Positions 34,435 to 46,264 of a stretch of DNA of 64,000 nucleotides are shown here, piece by piece (positions within the stretch are counted from its first letter, which is position 1; each line of letters opens with the position of its first letter). This stretch comes from Qipengyuania sediminis (GTDB taxonomy: Bacteria > Pseudomonadota > Alphaproteobacteria > Sphingomonadales > Sphingomonadaceae): assembly GCF_004358425.1 (NCBI RefSeq), contig NZ_CP037948.1:1426001-1490000 (forward strand). Direction: 5' to 3'. The position numbers were made by a program, and so were the translations under genes. The notes beneath the pieces are model-generated. The model was not told the origin of the DNA. It was given only the letters and a program-made list of their open reading frames with translations, and did not search any database.

Positions 34435-35745
34435 ATGAAAATCGCGATGGTGGGCTCGGGCTACGTCGGCCTGGTCAGCGGCGCCTGTTTCGCCGACTTC
34501 GGCCACCAGGTGGTGTGCATCGACAAGGACCAGGCGAAGATCGACCGTCTGCACGCCGGGGTCATGCCGATCTACGAGCCGGGCCTCGCAGCGCTCGTCA
34601 AAAGCAATGTTAGGGCCGGGCGGCTGGCCTTTACCACCAGCCTGGCCGAAGGGATCAGGGGCGCGGAGGCGATCTTCATCGCGGTCGGCACGCCCAGCCG
34701 CCGCGGCGATGGCCATGCCGACCTTTCCTTCGTCTATGCGGTGGCAGAGGAGATCGGCACTCATCTCGCGAACGACGCGGTGATCGTCACCAAATCGACA
34801 GTGCCTGTCGGGACCGGTGACGAAGTAGAACGGATCATCGGCGAACGCGCCCCCGCGCACCGGTTCGCGGTCGTCTCAAACCCGGAATTCCTGCGCGAAG
34901 GGGCGGCGATCGGCGACTTCAAGCGGCCGGACCGCATCGTGATCGGCGCTGAGGATGATTTCGGCCGCCAGGTGATGCGCGAAGTCTATCGCCCGCTGTT
35001 CCTGAACGAAGCGCCGATCCTCTTTACCGGCCGCCGCTCGAGCGAACTCATCAAATACGCGGCCAACGCCTTCCTCGCGACCAAGATCACCTTCATCAAC
35101 GAGATGGCGGATCTGTGCGAGAAGGTCGGCGCGAACGTCCAGGACGTAAGCCGCGGGATTGGGCTCGACGGGCGGATCGGCAAGCATTTCCTCCACGCCG
35201 GGCCGGGCTATGGCGGCAGCTGCTTTCCCAAGGATACGCTGGCGCTGCTCAAGACCGCGGAGGATGCCGGCAGTCCGGTCCGGATCGTCGAGGCGGTCGT
35301 CACGGTCAACGAAAGCCGCAAGCGCGCCATGGGACGCAAGGTGATCGATGCGCTCGGCGGCGCGGAAGCGGCGCGCGGCAAGAAGGTCGCCTTGCTCGGG
35401 CTCACCTTCAAGCCGAATACCGACGACATGCGCGATTCGCCCGCGATCGCCGTCGCGCAGACGCTGACCGATGCGGGGGTGGAGGTCGCGGCCTATGACC
35501 CCGAAGGCATGGAGCTCGCCAGGCCGCTGATGCCGCAGGTGACGATGTGCATGGATGCCTATGCGGCGATCGCAGGGGCGGATGCGGTGGTGATCGTCAC
35601 CGAATGGGACGCCTTCCGCGCGCTCGATCTGGACCGGGTCAAGACCTTGGCGAACGCGCCCGTGCTGGTCGATCTTCGCAATATCTACCGCCCCGCCGAG
35701 ATGGCAGCCAAGGGCTTCACCTATACCAGCATCGGCCGCCCCTAG
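34435..35745 (+). CDS. ugd: UDP-glucose 6-dehydrogenase
   Basis: A 436-residue NAD-dependent enzyme oxidising UDP-glucose to UDP-glucuronate. It begins with the Rossmann loop [66 protein letters not shown] with the catalytic Cys, [17 protein letters not shown] and VIVTEWD follow in normal order. Length is typical. Its product feeds the decarboxylase at 18255-19220 and possibly glucuronic-acid-containing repeats. Confidence 0.96.
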   Translation: MKIAMVGSGYVGLVSGACFADFGHQVVCIDKDQAKIDRLHAGVMPIYEPGLAALVKSNVRAGRLAFTTSLAEGIRGAEAIFIAVGTPSRRGDGHADLSFVYAVAEEIGTHLANDAVIVTKSTVPVGTGDEVERIIGERAPAHRFAVVSNPEFLREGAAIGDFKRPDRIVIGAEDDFGRQVMREVYRPLFLNEAPILFTGRRSSELIKYAANAFLATKITFINEMADLCEKVGANVQDVSRGIGLDGRIGKHFLHAGPGYGGSCFPKDTLALLKTAEDAGSPVRIVEAVVTVNESRKRAMGRKVIDALGGAEAARGKKVALLGLTFKPNTDDMRDSPAIAVAQTLTDAGVEVAAYDPEGMELARPLMPQVTMCMDAYAAIAGADAVVIVTEWDAFRALDLDRVKTLANAPVLVDLRNIYRPAEMAAKGFTYTSIGRP

Positions 35746-35794
35746 ACGGGCCCTGCCCCCCGGTCCTATCGCGCACCTTGCGAGAGGACTGCGT

Positions 35795-37744
<1,950 letters not shown>

Positions 37745-37832
37745 AGCCTGCCGAATACCCCTTCCGCTCGCGGCCGCGATGTCGCAAGGGCGGCCGCGCG
37801 CACAAATCCGATGCGCTGGAGATTTCGGGGTC

Positions 37833-38396
37833 GTGACCATCCGCATCGTGGCCATCGGCGGCACCATCAATGCGGACAGCGCCACCGAACAGGCGCTGCG
37901 GCTCGCCACCCGCCCGGCGGCGGAGGCGGGGGCGGAAGTGCGCGTCTTCGGCGGCGACTATCTCGGCACGCTTTCCCACTATCGCGGCACTCTCCATGCC
38001 GCGGGCGCGGGGGGCGAGCTGGTGGAGGCGGTACGCGCGGCGGATGGGCTGATCATCGCCGCCCCCGGCTATCACGGAACGATCTCCGGCCTGGTCAAGA
38101 ACGCGCTCGACTACCTCGAAGATCTCGCGACCGACGCCCGCCCCTATCTCGACGGGCGCGCGGTCGGGCTGATCGCCACCGCGCATGGCGAGCAGGCGGC
38201 GATGTCCACGCTGATCACCATGCGCGCGATCATCCATGCGCTACGCGGCTGGCCGACGCCGCTGGGGGTATCGATCCGCACCTTCGAGGGGCTGTTCGAC
38301 AAGAGGGGGGAAACCTCGGACGAGCGCACCGCGCGCCAGCTCGCCCTGGTTGGACGGCAGGTTCTCGAAGGCGCGCGTGCGCTGTCGGGGGCGTGA
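37833..38396 (+). CDS. NADPH-dependent FMN reductase
   Basis: A 187-residue flavodoxin-like oxidoreductase. IRIVAIGGTINADSATEQAL is the phosphate-binding start of the family, followed by LIIAAPGYHGTISGLVKNALDYLE, a near-perfect match to the APGYHG...LKNALD flavin-binding motif. It would transfer electrons from NAD(P)H to FMN. GTG at 37833 gives the family start; longer in-frame extensions look unlike the family. It lies directly before the efflux genes, with a four-base gap. Confidence 0.88.
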   Translation: MTIRIVAIGGTINADSATEQALRLATRPAAEAGAEVRVFGGDYLGTLSHYRGTLHAAGAGGELVEAVRAADGLIIAAPGYHGTISGLVKNALDYLEDLATDARPYLDGRAVGLIATAHGEQAAMSTLITMRAIIHALRGWPTPLGVSIRTFEGLFDKRGETSDERTARQLALVGRQVLEGARALSGA

Positions 38397-38400
38397 CGCC

Positions 38401-39570
38401 ATGATCGCCCGAATGTTCGCGCTCGCCGTCCTCCTCGCGCTGACCGGCTGTGCCGGCAGCGAGGAGGAGGGGGGGCCGCGCGACCGCACGGCCACGGTCG
38501 GCTTCGTCACCGTTCAACCCACGAGCGCCTCGGTGCCGGTGACGCTGGCCGGGCGCGTGGTGGCGCAGGAGACGAGCGAGGTGCGCCCGCAGATCACCGG
38601 GCTCGTTCGCCGCATCCGCTTCCAGCCCGGGGGCTATGTGCGCGCCGGCGAACCCTTGTTCGAGATCGACGCCAGCCTCTACCGCGCCGCCGCTGCCGAG
38701 GCGCGCGCCAATCTCGCCAGCGCGGAGGCGAACGCGCGCGCGGCCAGCGCCCGGGCGGCGCGCTTCAAGCCGCTCGCCGAGATCGAGGCGATCAGTGCCC
38801 AGGAATACGACGATGCCGCCGCCGCTGCCGGGGCCGCCCGCGCTGCCGTGGCGCAACAGCGCGCCAGCCTCGACACCGCCAATATCAACCTCCGCTTCAC
38901 CAATGTCCCCGCCCCCATCAGCGGGCGGATCGGGCGGCCGCTGGTCACGCAGGGCGCACTGGTCAGCAGCAATCAGGCGCAGCCGCTGGCGCTGATCCAG
39001 CGCACCGACAGCGTTTTCGTAGACATGCAGCAGTCCGCTGCCGACCTCACCCGGTTGCGCCGCGCGCTCGCCGCCGCGGATGGCGGCATCGCGCCCGGCA
39101 GCGCCAGCGTGCGGCTGAAATTCGACGATGGCAGCACCTATGGCGCGACCGGCACGGTGCAATTCTCCGAAGTCTCGGTGAACGAGAGCACCGGCACCGT
39201 CACCCTGCGAGCCCGCTTCCCCAACGCCCAGGGGCTGCTGCTCCCCGGCATGTTCGTGAACGCGACATTCGACCAGGCGGTGGAGCGCGGCGTCTATCTG
39301 GTGCCGCAGGCCGCCGTGCAGCGGGACTTCAATGGCGATGCCTTCGTCTTCGTGGTCGGACGCGACAACAAGGCGCAGCGCCGCGTGGTCCAGGCGACGC
39401 GCACCGTGGGGACCAGCTGGGTGGTGAGCGGCGGGCTCGGCCCCGGCGAGCGGGTGATCGTCCAGGGTCTGAACGGGCTCAAGCCGGGCGCGCCGATCCG
39501 CCCTGTGCCCGCCAGCGCGCCGCAGCGGCTCGGGCCGCCGGGCAGCGCGGGCGCGGCGCGCGGACGCTGA
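38401..39570 (+). CDS. RND efflux membrane-fusion lipoprotein (AcrA/MexA-like)
   Basis: A 389-residue periplasmic adaptor. The signal ends in a lipobox (LLALTGCAGS), so it is lipid-anchored. VRPQITGLVRRIRFQPGGYVRAG is the biotinyl-lipoyl half-motif, followed by the long alpha-helical hairpin (Ala/Arg-rich), then NVPAPISGRIGRPLVTQGALV and the beta-barrel and membrane-proximal segments. It links the inner-membrane pump to the outer-membrane channel encoded by the next two genes. The stop lies eight bases before the pump gene start. Confidence 0.94.
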   Translation: MIARMFALAVLLALTGCAGSEEEGGPRDRTATVGFVTVQPTSASVPVTLAGRVVAQETSEVRPQITGLVRRIRFQPGGYVRAGEPLFEIDASLYRAAAAEARANLASAEANARAASARAARFKPLAEIEAISAQEYDDAAAAAGAARAAVAQQRASLDTANINLRFTNVPAPISGRIGRPLVTQGALVSSNQAQPLALIQRTDSVFVDMQQSAADLTRLRRALAAADGGIAPGSASVRLKFDDGSTYGATGTVQFSEVSVNESTGTVTLRARFPNAQGLLLPGMFVNATFDQAVERGVYLVPQAAVQRDFNGDAFVFVVGRDNKAQRRVVQATRTVGTSWVVSGGLGPGERVIVQGLNGLKPGAPIRPVPASAPQRLGPPGSAGAARGR

Positions 39571-39578
39571 GCGGCACC

Positions 39579-42500
39579 ATGTCGCGCCTCTTCATCGAAC
39601 GACCGATCCTCGCCTGGGTGCTGGCCATTCTGGTGATGGTGGGCGGGCTTGGCGCGGTAGCGACGCTGCCGATCGAGCAATATCCCGATATCGCCCCCAC
39701 CAATGTGAATATCCGCGCCACCTATCCCGGGGCGAGCGCGGAAACGGTCGAGAACTCGATCACCCAGGTTCTCGAACAGCAGCTGACCGGGCTCGACGGG
39801 CTGCTCTATTTCAGTTCGCAGTCCTCTTCCAACGGCAGCGCGTCGATCACCGCCACCTTCGCCAAGGGAACGAATCCCGACATCGCCCAGGTGCAGGTGC
39901 AGAACCGCGTCCAGTCCGCACTCGGCCGGCTGCCCCAACCGGTACAGCAGCAGGGTGTGCGGGTGACCAAGTCGAGCCCGGACCAGCTGTTGCTGGTGGT
40001 GGTCTTCGATACCACGCGCACACGGACCAGCGACGACGTTTCCGACTATCTGACCTCCAATATCCAGGACCCCCTCAGCCGGATCGAAGGGGTCGGCGAT
40101 ATCAACGTCTACGGTTCGCAGAACGCGATGCGTATTTGGCTGGACCCGGGCAAGCTTGCCGCAGTGCGGCTGATCCCCGGCGACGTCATCGCCGCGATTC
40201 GCGAACAGAACACCGAGATCGCGGCGGGCGAGATCGGCGGGCTGCCCGCGCCCGACCGGCAAATGCTCAACGCCAGCGTCTCGGCCTTGAGCCGCCTGCA
40301 AACCCCCGAGCAGTTCCGCGCGATCATCCTCAAGACGGAAATCGACGGATCGACCGTGCGACTGGGCGATGTCGCGCGGGTAGAGGTCGGGCCGCAGAGC
40401 TACAGCTCGTTCCGGCGGGTCAACGGCATGCCGGGGGCGGGTATCTCGATCTCGCTCTCACCCGGCGCCGATGCACTCGAGACGGCGGATCGGGTCCGAG
40501 CCGAGGTCGCGCGGCTCGAGCGGGCCCTGCCCGATGGTCTGGCGGTGACCTATGCCAATGATTCGACCGCCTTCATCCGCCTGTCGGTGAACGAGGTGAT
40601 CAAGGTTCTGCTCGAGGCGGTGGTGCTGGTGGTCATCGTCATGTTCGTCTTCCTGCAAAGCTGGCGGGCAACGCTGATCCCAGCGATCGCGGTGCCGGTC
40701 GTGCTGCTCGGCACCTTCGCGGTCTTCGCCGTGCTCGGCTTCTCGATCAACACGCTGACGCTGTTCGGCCTGGTGCTGGCGATCGGACTGCTCGTCGACG
40801 ACGCTATTGTCGTGGTGGAGAATGTCGAGCGGCTGATGGACGAGAACCCCGGGATGTCCCCGCGCGAGGCGACGATCCGCTCGATGGCGGAGCTGCGTGT
40901 CGCGCTGGTCGCGATCGCGCTCGTGCTGTCGGCGGTGTTCCTGCCGATGGCGTTCTTCGGCGGCAGCACGGGGGTGATCTACCGGCAGTTCTCGATCACG
41001 ATAATCAGCGCGATGGCGCTATCCGTGCTGGTCGCGCTTATCCTCAGCCCCGCGCTCACCGCGACCTTGCTGCGCCGCAGGGACACTGCGCCCGCTGCCC
41101 AGGGCACCCGCGCCGGTGCTATCCTGCGGCGTGCTCAGGCGCGCTTCAACACCGGGTTCGAGACCCTGTCGCTGCGATATCGCGATGCCATCGGTGCCAT
41201 GGTCGCGCGCCGCTGGTTGTGGCTTGGGGTCTACGCCGGGCTGGTCGCGATCCTGGCCGCGCTGTTCCTGCGGTTGCCGAGCGGCTTTCTCCCCAACGAG
41301 GACCAGGGAAGCGTCTCGATCAACTTCCAGCTTCCGCCCGGCGCCACGCTCGCGCGCTCGCAGGAGGTGGCGCTGGAGATCGAGAAGTATCTGCTGCGCA
41401 CGGAAGGCCGGAACATCTCGACCCTGTTCGTCATCGCCGGCGGCGGGCGCGGCGGCGGTGGGCAGAACCAGGGCTTCGGCTTCTTGCGCCTCAAGCACTG
41501 GGACGAGCGTCCGGGGGCGGAGAATACCGCGCAGGCCATCGCCGACCGCGCCAGCGCCGCTTTCCGCGGGTTTCGCGACGCGCGGGTCTTCGTGACTGTT
41601 CCGGGCGCGGTCCGCGGGCTTTCGAGCGCCAGCGGCTTTTCCATGCAATTCACCAATACCGGCGGGCTGCCGCGCACCGAGTTTGCCGCCGCGCGCGATG
41701 CGCTGCTCGCCGATGCCAATGCCAGCGGCACGCTCGAACAGACGCGGCTGACCGACCTGCCCGACGTCGCCACGCTCAAGGTCGATATCGATCCCCAGCG
41801 CCTCGCCGCCTTCGGGCTGACGCAAGAGGCAGTGAACAGCACGCTCTCGACCGCCTGGGGCGGGCGCTATGTCAACGATTTCATCGACAAGGGGCGGGTC
41901 AAGCAGGTCTATGTCCAGGGCGATGCGCCTTACCGCGCGCAGCCGAGCGATCTCGGGCAGTGGTTCGTGCGCGGCCAGGGGGGCGAGATGACGCCGTTCT
42001 CGGCCTTTGCCGATCTCTCCTGGTCCTCCGCCCCGCCCAGCAGCTCGCGCTTCAACGGGCTGCCCGCATATGAATTCTCCGGGCAGGCCGCGGCGGGGAC
42101 GAGCTCGGGTCAGGCGCTCGATACCATCGCCGCGCTGGCGGCCAAATACCCTGGCACGGGGGTCGCCTGGTCGGGCTCCTCCTACGAAGAGCGAAACGCC
42201 TCCTCGCAAGCGCCGATGCTCTACGCGCTCAGCCTTTTGGTCGTGTTCCTGTGCCTTGCCGCGCTTTACGAGAGCTGGTCGATACCGGTGGCGGTGATGC
42301 TGGTGATTCCATTGGGGCTGCTTGGTGCGATCGTGGCGGTGTCCCTGCGCGACCTGCAGAACGACGTCTATCTCCAGATCGGCCTCCTCACGACCATGGG
42401 GCTGGCGGCGAAGAACGCGATCCTGATGATCGAATTCGCCGAGCAGGCCGAGAAGAAAGGCGCGCGTGTCATCGACGCCGCTCTGGAAGCCGCGCGCATC

Positions 42501-42755
42501 CGCCTGCGTCCGATCCTCATGACCAGCTTCGCTTTCATCTTCGGCGTGCTGCCGCTGGCCATCGCGTCGGGCGCAGGCGCGAACAGCCGGATCGCGATCG
42601 GCACCTCGGTGATCGGGGGGATGCTGGCGGCGACCCTGCTGGCGATCTTCTACATTCCGCTGTTCTTCGTGCTGGTGCGCCGCGGGGTCCGCGACGGGCT
42701 GGCGGCCGTCCGCGCCCGGCTGCCACGCCGATCCGCGTCAGGGAGCCCTGCGTGA
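39579..42755 (+). CDS. RND efflux pump permease (AcrB/MexB-like, HAE1)
   Basis: A 1058-residue inner-membrane proton-driven pump. It opens with SRLFIERPILAWVLAILVM and has PTNVNIRATYPGASAETVE in the pore region. TM4 carries GLLVDDAIVVVENVERLM with the proton-relay aspartate pair and TM10 has AKNAILMIEFAEQAEKKG. It has twelve helices and two large periplasmic loops. Length and order are normal for drug/solvent HAE1 pumps. It overlaps the channel gene by GTGA. Confidence 0.96.
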   Translation: MSRLFIERPILAWVLAILVMVGGLGAVATLPIEQYPDIAPTNVNIRATYPGASAETVENSITQVLEQQLTGLDGLLYFSSQSSSNGSASITATFAKGTNPDIAQVQVQNRVQSALGRLPQPVQQQGVRVTKSSPDQLLLVVVFDTTRTRTSDDVSDYLTSNIQDPLSRIEGVGDINVYGSQNAMRIWLDPGKLAAVRLIPGDVIAAIREQNTEIAAGEIGGLPAPDRQMLNASVSALSRLQTPEQFRAIILKTEIDGSTVRLGDVARVEVGPQSYSSFRRVNGMPGAGISISLSPGADALETADRVRAEVARLERALPDGLAVTYANDSTAFIRLSVNEVIKVLLEAVVLVVIVMFVFLQSWRATLIPAIAVPVVLLGTFAVFAVLGFSINTLTLFGLVLAIGLLVDDAIVVVENVERLMDENPGMSPREATIRSMAELRVALVAIALVLSAVFLPMAFFGGSTGVIYRQFSITIISAMALSVLVALILSPALTATLLRRRDTAPAAQGTRAGAILRRAQARFNTGFETLSLRYRDAIGAMVARRWLWLGVYAGLVAILAALFLRLPSGFLPNEDQGSVSINFQLPPGATLARSQEVALEIEKYLLRTEGRNISTLFVIAGGGRGGGGQNQGFGFLRLKHWDERPGAENTAQAIADRASAAFRGFRDARVFVTVPGAVRGLSSASGFSMQFTNTGGLPRTEFAAARDALLADANASGTLEQTRLTDLPDVATLKVDIDPQRLAAFGLTQEAVNSTLSTAWGGRYVNDFIDKGRVKQVYVQGDAPYRAQPSDLGQWFVRGQGGEMTPFSAFADLSWSSAPPSSSRFNGLPAYEFSGQAAAGTSSGQALDTIAALAAKYPGTGVAWSGSSYEERNASSQAPMLYALSLLVVFLCLAALYESWSIPVAVMLVIPLGLLGAIVAVSLRDLQNDVYLQIGLLTTMGLAAKNAILMIEFAEQAEKKGARVIDAALEAARIRLRPILMTSFAFIFGVLPLAIASGAGANSRIAIGTSVIGGMLAATLLAIFYIPLFFVLVRRGVRDGLAAVRARLPRRSASGSPA

Positions 42756-44134
42756 GCCGTTTCTTGCAGGTTTGCGTGTTCTGCGTGAGTGTTGCGGGCT
42801 GCTCGCTCGCCCCGCAAACCGCCCTGCCCCCGCCGCCCGTGCCCGCGAGCTGGCCGATGGGCGACGCCTTCCTCGCGCAGAGCGAAGCGGCCCTACCGGC
42901 AGTCTCCTATACTGAGCTGTTCCGCGATCCGCGGCTGCTCGCGCTGATCGACGCAGCGCTTGCGGACAACCGTGATCTGCGCATCGCCTATGCCGACCTC
43001 GCCGCCGCGCGCGCGCAAGTCCGGGTGGTTCGCGCGGGCCAGTTCCCCAGCGTGGGCGTCGGCGCCGGCGCCACCGCTAGCGATGAGGAGGGCGGCAGCC
43101 GCTTCGACATCTCGGCCGGGGTCTCGGGCTTCGAGCTCGATCTGTTCGGACGCTTGCGCAATGCGACCGAATCCGAACGAAACCGCGCCTTCGCGACCGA
43201 GGCGGTGGCCCGCACAGTTCGCGTGGCGCTGGTGGCGGAGATCGCCACGACCTACGCCACCTATGCTGCCGACCGCGACCTTCTCGCCATCGCCCGCGCC
43301 ACTGCCGACAACGCGCGCGAGAGCGTGCGGCTGACGCGGCTGCGGCTCGAAGGCGGCGTCGCCCCGCGTACCGATCTTGCCCGGGCGGAGCAGGTGCTTG
43401 CCGCCGCAGAGCAGTCGATTGCCGAGCAGACCGCGAGCCTCGCGCAAGATGTGAACGCGCTGCGGCTGCTGGTGGGGCGCGACATCGAACCCGCGCTGTT
43501 GCCTGCCAGCCTGGCCGAGATCGCAGGCAGCTACGCCCCGCTCCCCGCCGGAACCGATTCGCGTGTGCTGCTGCGCCGGCCGGACGTCATCGAGGCCGAA
43601 TATCGCCTGCGTGCCGCCAATGCCGATATCGGCGCCGCGCGGGCGCGGTTGTTTCCGACGCTTTCGCTTACCGGTCTGCTGGGCCTCGCGAGCACCGCGC
43701 TAGGCGATCTCGTCACCGGCGGCGCCTTTTCCGCGCGCGCCGGGGCAGACGCGGCCTTCACCATCTTCGACGCGGGCGGGCGGCGCGCCGGGGTGGAAGT
43801 CACCGAAGCGCAGCGCGACGCCGCGCTTGCCCAATACGAGGGCGCGATCCAGACCGCGTTCCGCGAGGTGGCGGACGCGCTGGCCGATCAGGGGACGCTC
43901 GGCGAACGGGCCCGCGCCGCGGCCGCCAATAGCGCTGCCGCCGCTACCGAAGCGCGGCTGACCGAGGCGCGCTACCGCGCCGGAGTGGACAACTTCCTCG
44001 ACAATCTCGTCGCGCAGCGCAGCCTGTTTGCGGCACGCCGCCAGCAAGTCGCGGTCGAGCTCGCCGCGCTTGCCAACCGGGCGACGCTCTACCGTGTGCT
44101 GGGCGGCGACCGCGCCGCTTCGCCCGGCTCTTGA
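42752..44134 (+). CDS. Outer-membrane efflux channel (OprM/TolC family lipoprotein)
   Basis: A 460-residue channel, third part of the tripartite pump. A short signal ends in VSVAGCS, a lipobox. The outer-membrane efflux repeats follow: LIDAALADNRDLRIAYADLAAARAQ, GFELDLFGRLRNATESERN, RLRLEGGVAPRTDLARAEQ, RRPDVIEAEYRLRAANADIGAARARLFP and the second copy ending VDNFLDNLVAQRSLFAAR. The GTG at 42752 overlaps the permease stop (GTGA). No local repressor gene is visible. Confidence 0.94.
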   Translation: MSRFLQVCVFCVSVAGCSLAPQTALPPPPVPASWPMGDAFLAQSEAALPAVSYTELFRDPRLLALIDAALADNRDLRIAYADLAAARAQVRVVRAGQFPSVGVGAGATASDEEGGSRFDISAGVSGFELDLFGRLRNATESERNRAFATEAVARTVRVALVAEIATTYATYAADRDLLAIARATADNARESVRLTRLRLEGGVAPRTDLARAEQVLAAAEQSIAEQTASLAQDVNALRLLVGRDIEPALLPASLAEIAGSYAPLPAGTDSRVLLRRPDVIEAEYRLRAANADIGAARARLFPTLSLTGLLGLASTALGDLVTGGAFSARAGADAAFTIFDAGGRRAGVEVTEAQRDAALAQYEGAIQTAFREVADALADQGTLGERARAAAANSAAAATEARLTEARYRAGVDNFLDNLVAQRSLFAARRQQVAVELAALANRATLYRVLGGDRAASPGS

Positions 44135-44631
44135 TGCATTCGTCCGTCACGATCCTCACCGGTCCGAAGCACAGCGGCAAATCGAGCCGTCTTGAAGCCT
44201 GGGCGATTACGCGCACCGATGTGGGCGGATTGTTGCAGCGGGCGGGTGCACAGGGCCGCTATCTGACGGCGATCGGTACGGATGTCACCGTGCCGCTGGA
44301 AAGTCGCGACCCTGACGAAGCGGAAATTGAGGTCGGGCGGTTCCGGTTCCGCCAGGCGGCCTTCGACTGGGCGAATGCGCATCTCGCCCGGGTTGCGAGC
44401 GAGCGCGGCCTGGCTACCGTCATTCTCGATGAGATCGGGCCGCTCGAACTCGAGGGCGGCGGGATCGCGTCCGGCGCGCGCGCAATACTAGCCGCCACGC
44501 CCCCGCGTGTCGTTCTCGTGGTTCGCGAGGGGCTGGCCGAGGCGGCGGCGCGCGCCTTCGCCCCTTACGCGCGCGTGATCGCCGCGGAAGGTTGGCCGCA
44601 GGCGGTGCATAGAGGGAGCTCCGCACCGTAG
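44134..44631 (+). CDS. THEP1-like nucleoside-triphosphatase
   Basis: A 165-residue P-loop protein. Walker A is LTGPKHSGKSS near residues 7-17, and VILDEIGPLELEGGG combines Walker B with the DEIGxxEL block typical of THEP1-type NTPases, which hydrolyse nucleoside triphosphates with unclear cellular role. A VLVVREGL strand and a short C-terminal helix follow. The ATG overlaps the efflux-channel stop as TGATG. The last 67 bases overlap the 3' end of the convergent ABC ATPase gene. Proximity to a metal- or cofactor-type importer is suggestive only. Confidence 0.75.
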   Translation: MHSSVTILTGPKHSGKSSRLEAWAITRTDVGGLLQRAGAQGRYLTAIGTDVTVPLESRDPDEAEIEVGRFRFRQAAFDWANAHLARVASERGLATVILDEIGPLELEGGGIASGARAILAATPPRVVLVVREGLAEAAARAFAPYARVIAAEGWPQAVHRGSSAP

Positions 44632-45287
44632 AGCGCCGCGGTTCGCTCGGCGGTGAGCACTGCCTCGGGCGGCCCGAAAACGAAGCCTGCGCCCAGGGTC
44701 AACACCTGATCGGCGGTACGGGCAAAGCCGAGGCTATGCGTCGCGATCACCACCGTCCGCCCCGCTTGCGCGAGCGCGGTGATGCAGCGCTCGACCTTGG
44801 CAGCCTGCACCGGGTCGAGCGTCGCGGTAGGCTCGTCGAGGAGGCATAGCGATGCCTCCTGCGCGATCAGACGCGCGAGGAGGACAAGTTGCTGCTGCCC
44901 GCTCGACAAGCGATCGAAAGAGCGCGGGGCAAGATCGGCAATGCCCAGGCTTTCGAGCGCAGCCATGGCCGCTGCGCGGTCGTTGCGGGTGAACACGGCT
45001 CGAAGGCGATGGTGGCCGGCGCGGCCCAGCGTCACCATATGCTCCGCCGTGAAAGGCGCGGTGAGAGTGCCTGGCGGGGGCAGCAGCGCCGCCGCCCCTT
45101 CACCCCGCACGATCCGTCCGGAGCGTGGCGGGGTAAGCCCCGCCAGCGTACGCAGCAGCGTCGATTTGCCGCTGCCGTTTGCGCCGACCAGCGCCAGCAC
45201 CACGCCTTCCGGCAAATCGAATGCAAAAGGCCCCGCCGAAAACTCGCCGCGCCCGATCGTCAGGCCCTGGACCGCGAGGGCGTTCAC
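44565..45287 (-). CDS. ABC transporter ATP-binding protein (FecE/BtuD-like)
   Basis: A 240-residue ATPase of an importer for iron complexes, cobalamin or similar. Walker A is VGANGSGKSTLL, the Q-loop region follows, the signature is LSSGQQQLVLLARLI, Walker B is LCLLDEPTATLD, and the switch His lies in VVIATHSLG. The GTG at 45287 overlaps the permease stop as GTGA. It is last in the operon LysR, binding protein, permease, ATPase. The substrate cannot be read from the sequence. Confidence 0.9.
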   Translation of the reverse strand: MNALAVQGLTIGRGEFSAGPFAFDLPEGVVLALVGANGSGKSTLLRTLAGLTPPRSGRIVRGEGAAALLPPPGTLTAPFTAEHMVTLGRAGHHRLRAVFTRNDRAAAMAALESLGIADLAPRSFDRLSSGQQQLVLLARLIAQEASLCLLDEPTATLDPVQAAKVERCITALAQAGRTVVIATHSLGFARTADQVLTLGAGFVFGPPEAVLTAERTAALYGAELPLCTACGQPSAAITRA

Positions 45288-46264
45288 CCCGACCGCCGCG
45301 CGGTGACGACGAAGAGGAGGAGGAAGGCCGGGGCCCCGATCGCGGCCGCCAGCAGACCCACGGGGATCTCTCCCGGTCCGAAGGCCGTGGCGAGCCGGTC
45401 GATCGCGAGCGCGAACACCGCACCCAGGGCAATGCTGGCAGGCAGCAGCGCGCCCGCCCTTTCCCCCGCGATCTGCCGGGCGGCGTGGGGGGCGAGAAGG
45501 CCGATCCAGCCTACGACGCCGCTCACCGCCACCGCCGCCGACGTTGCGAGGGTCGCGCCCGCTACCGCCGCAAGCCGCAGCCCGCGGGCGTCGAGGCCCA
45601 GCGAACGTGCCTGATCGTCGCCGAGCCCCAACGCATCGATCCGGAAGCCGAGCAGCAGCAGCAATGCGAGGCCCGCCGCGGCGATACCGGCGGCCAGCAG
45701 CGCCTCGCCCCCGTCGGCACGGCTGAAGGAGCCGAGGAGCCAGAAGGTGATCGCAGGCAGATCGGTATAGGGATCGGCGATCAGCAGCATCAGCGCCAGC
45801 CCAGCCGCCGCCAGGGCGCCGGTGACGATGCCGCACAGCACCAGCGTCAGACGCGGATCGCTTCCGCGCGCAAGGCCAGCGCAGGCGAGCGCGAGCGCCG
45901 CTGCCGCGCATCCCCCCGCAAAGGCCCCGGCCTGCACCAGAGCAGGAGCCGCTCCCGCCAGCAGCGCGGCGGCGGCGCCGAGCCCCGCGCCTGAGGAGAC
46001 TCCGAGGAGGTCAGGCGCAACCAGCGGGTTACGGAACAGGATCTGCAAAGCTGCCCCCGCACCCGCGAGCGCGCCCCCCGCCGTCAGTGCAACGGTCACG
46101 CGCGGTCCGCGCAGGGCGAGCGCAAGTTCGGCTTCGGGCGGCCCCGCGCCGACAAGTGCCGCGATCAGCGCATCCGGCGCGACGCCGAGGGGGCCGGTCG
46201 CAAGGCTTGCCAGCGCTGCGATTGCAACCAGCGCGAGTGCTCCGGCGACCCGCAATAGGGTCAT
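45284..46264 (-). CDS. FecCD-family ABC importer permease
   Basis: A 326-residue inner-membrane permease with about nine helices, of the BtuC/FecCD type for iron-siderophores, haem or cobalamin. LRGPRVTVALTAGGALAGAGAALQ, RNPLVAPDLLGVSSGAGLG and GWIGLLAPHAARQIAGE are the family signatures. The ATG at 46264 overlaps the binding protein stop (ATGA), and its end overlaps the ATPase start (GTGA). Confidence 0.92.
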   Translation of the reverse strand: MTLLRVAGALALVAIAALASLATGPLGVAPDALIAALVGAGPPEAELALALRGPRVTVALTAGGALAGAGAALQILFRNPLVAPDLLGVSSGAGLGAAAALLAGAAPALVQAGAFAGGCAAAALALACAGLARGSDPRLTLVLCGIVTGALAAAGLALMLLIADPYTDLPAITFWLLGSFSRADGGEALLAAGIAAAGLALLLLLGFRIDALGLGDDQARSLGLDARGLRLAAVAGATLATSAAVAVSGVVGWIGLLAPHAARQIAGERAGALLPASIALGAVFALAIDRLATAFGPGEIPVGLLAAAIGAPAFLLLFVVTARRSG

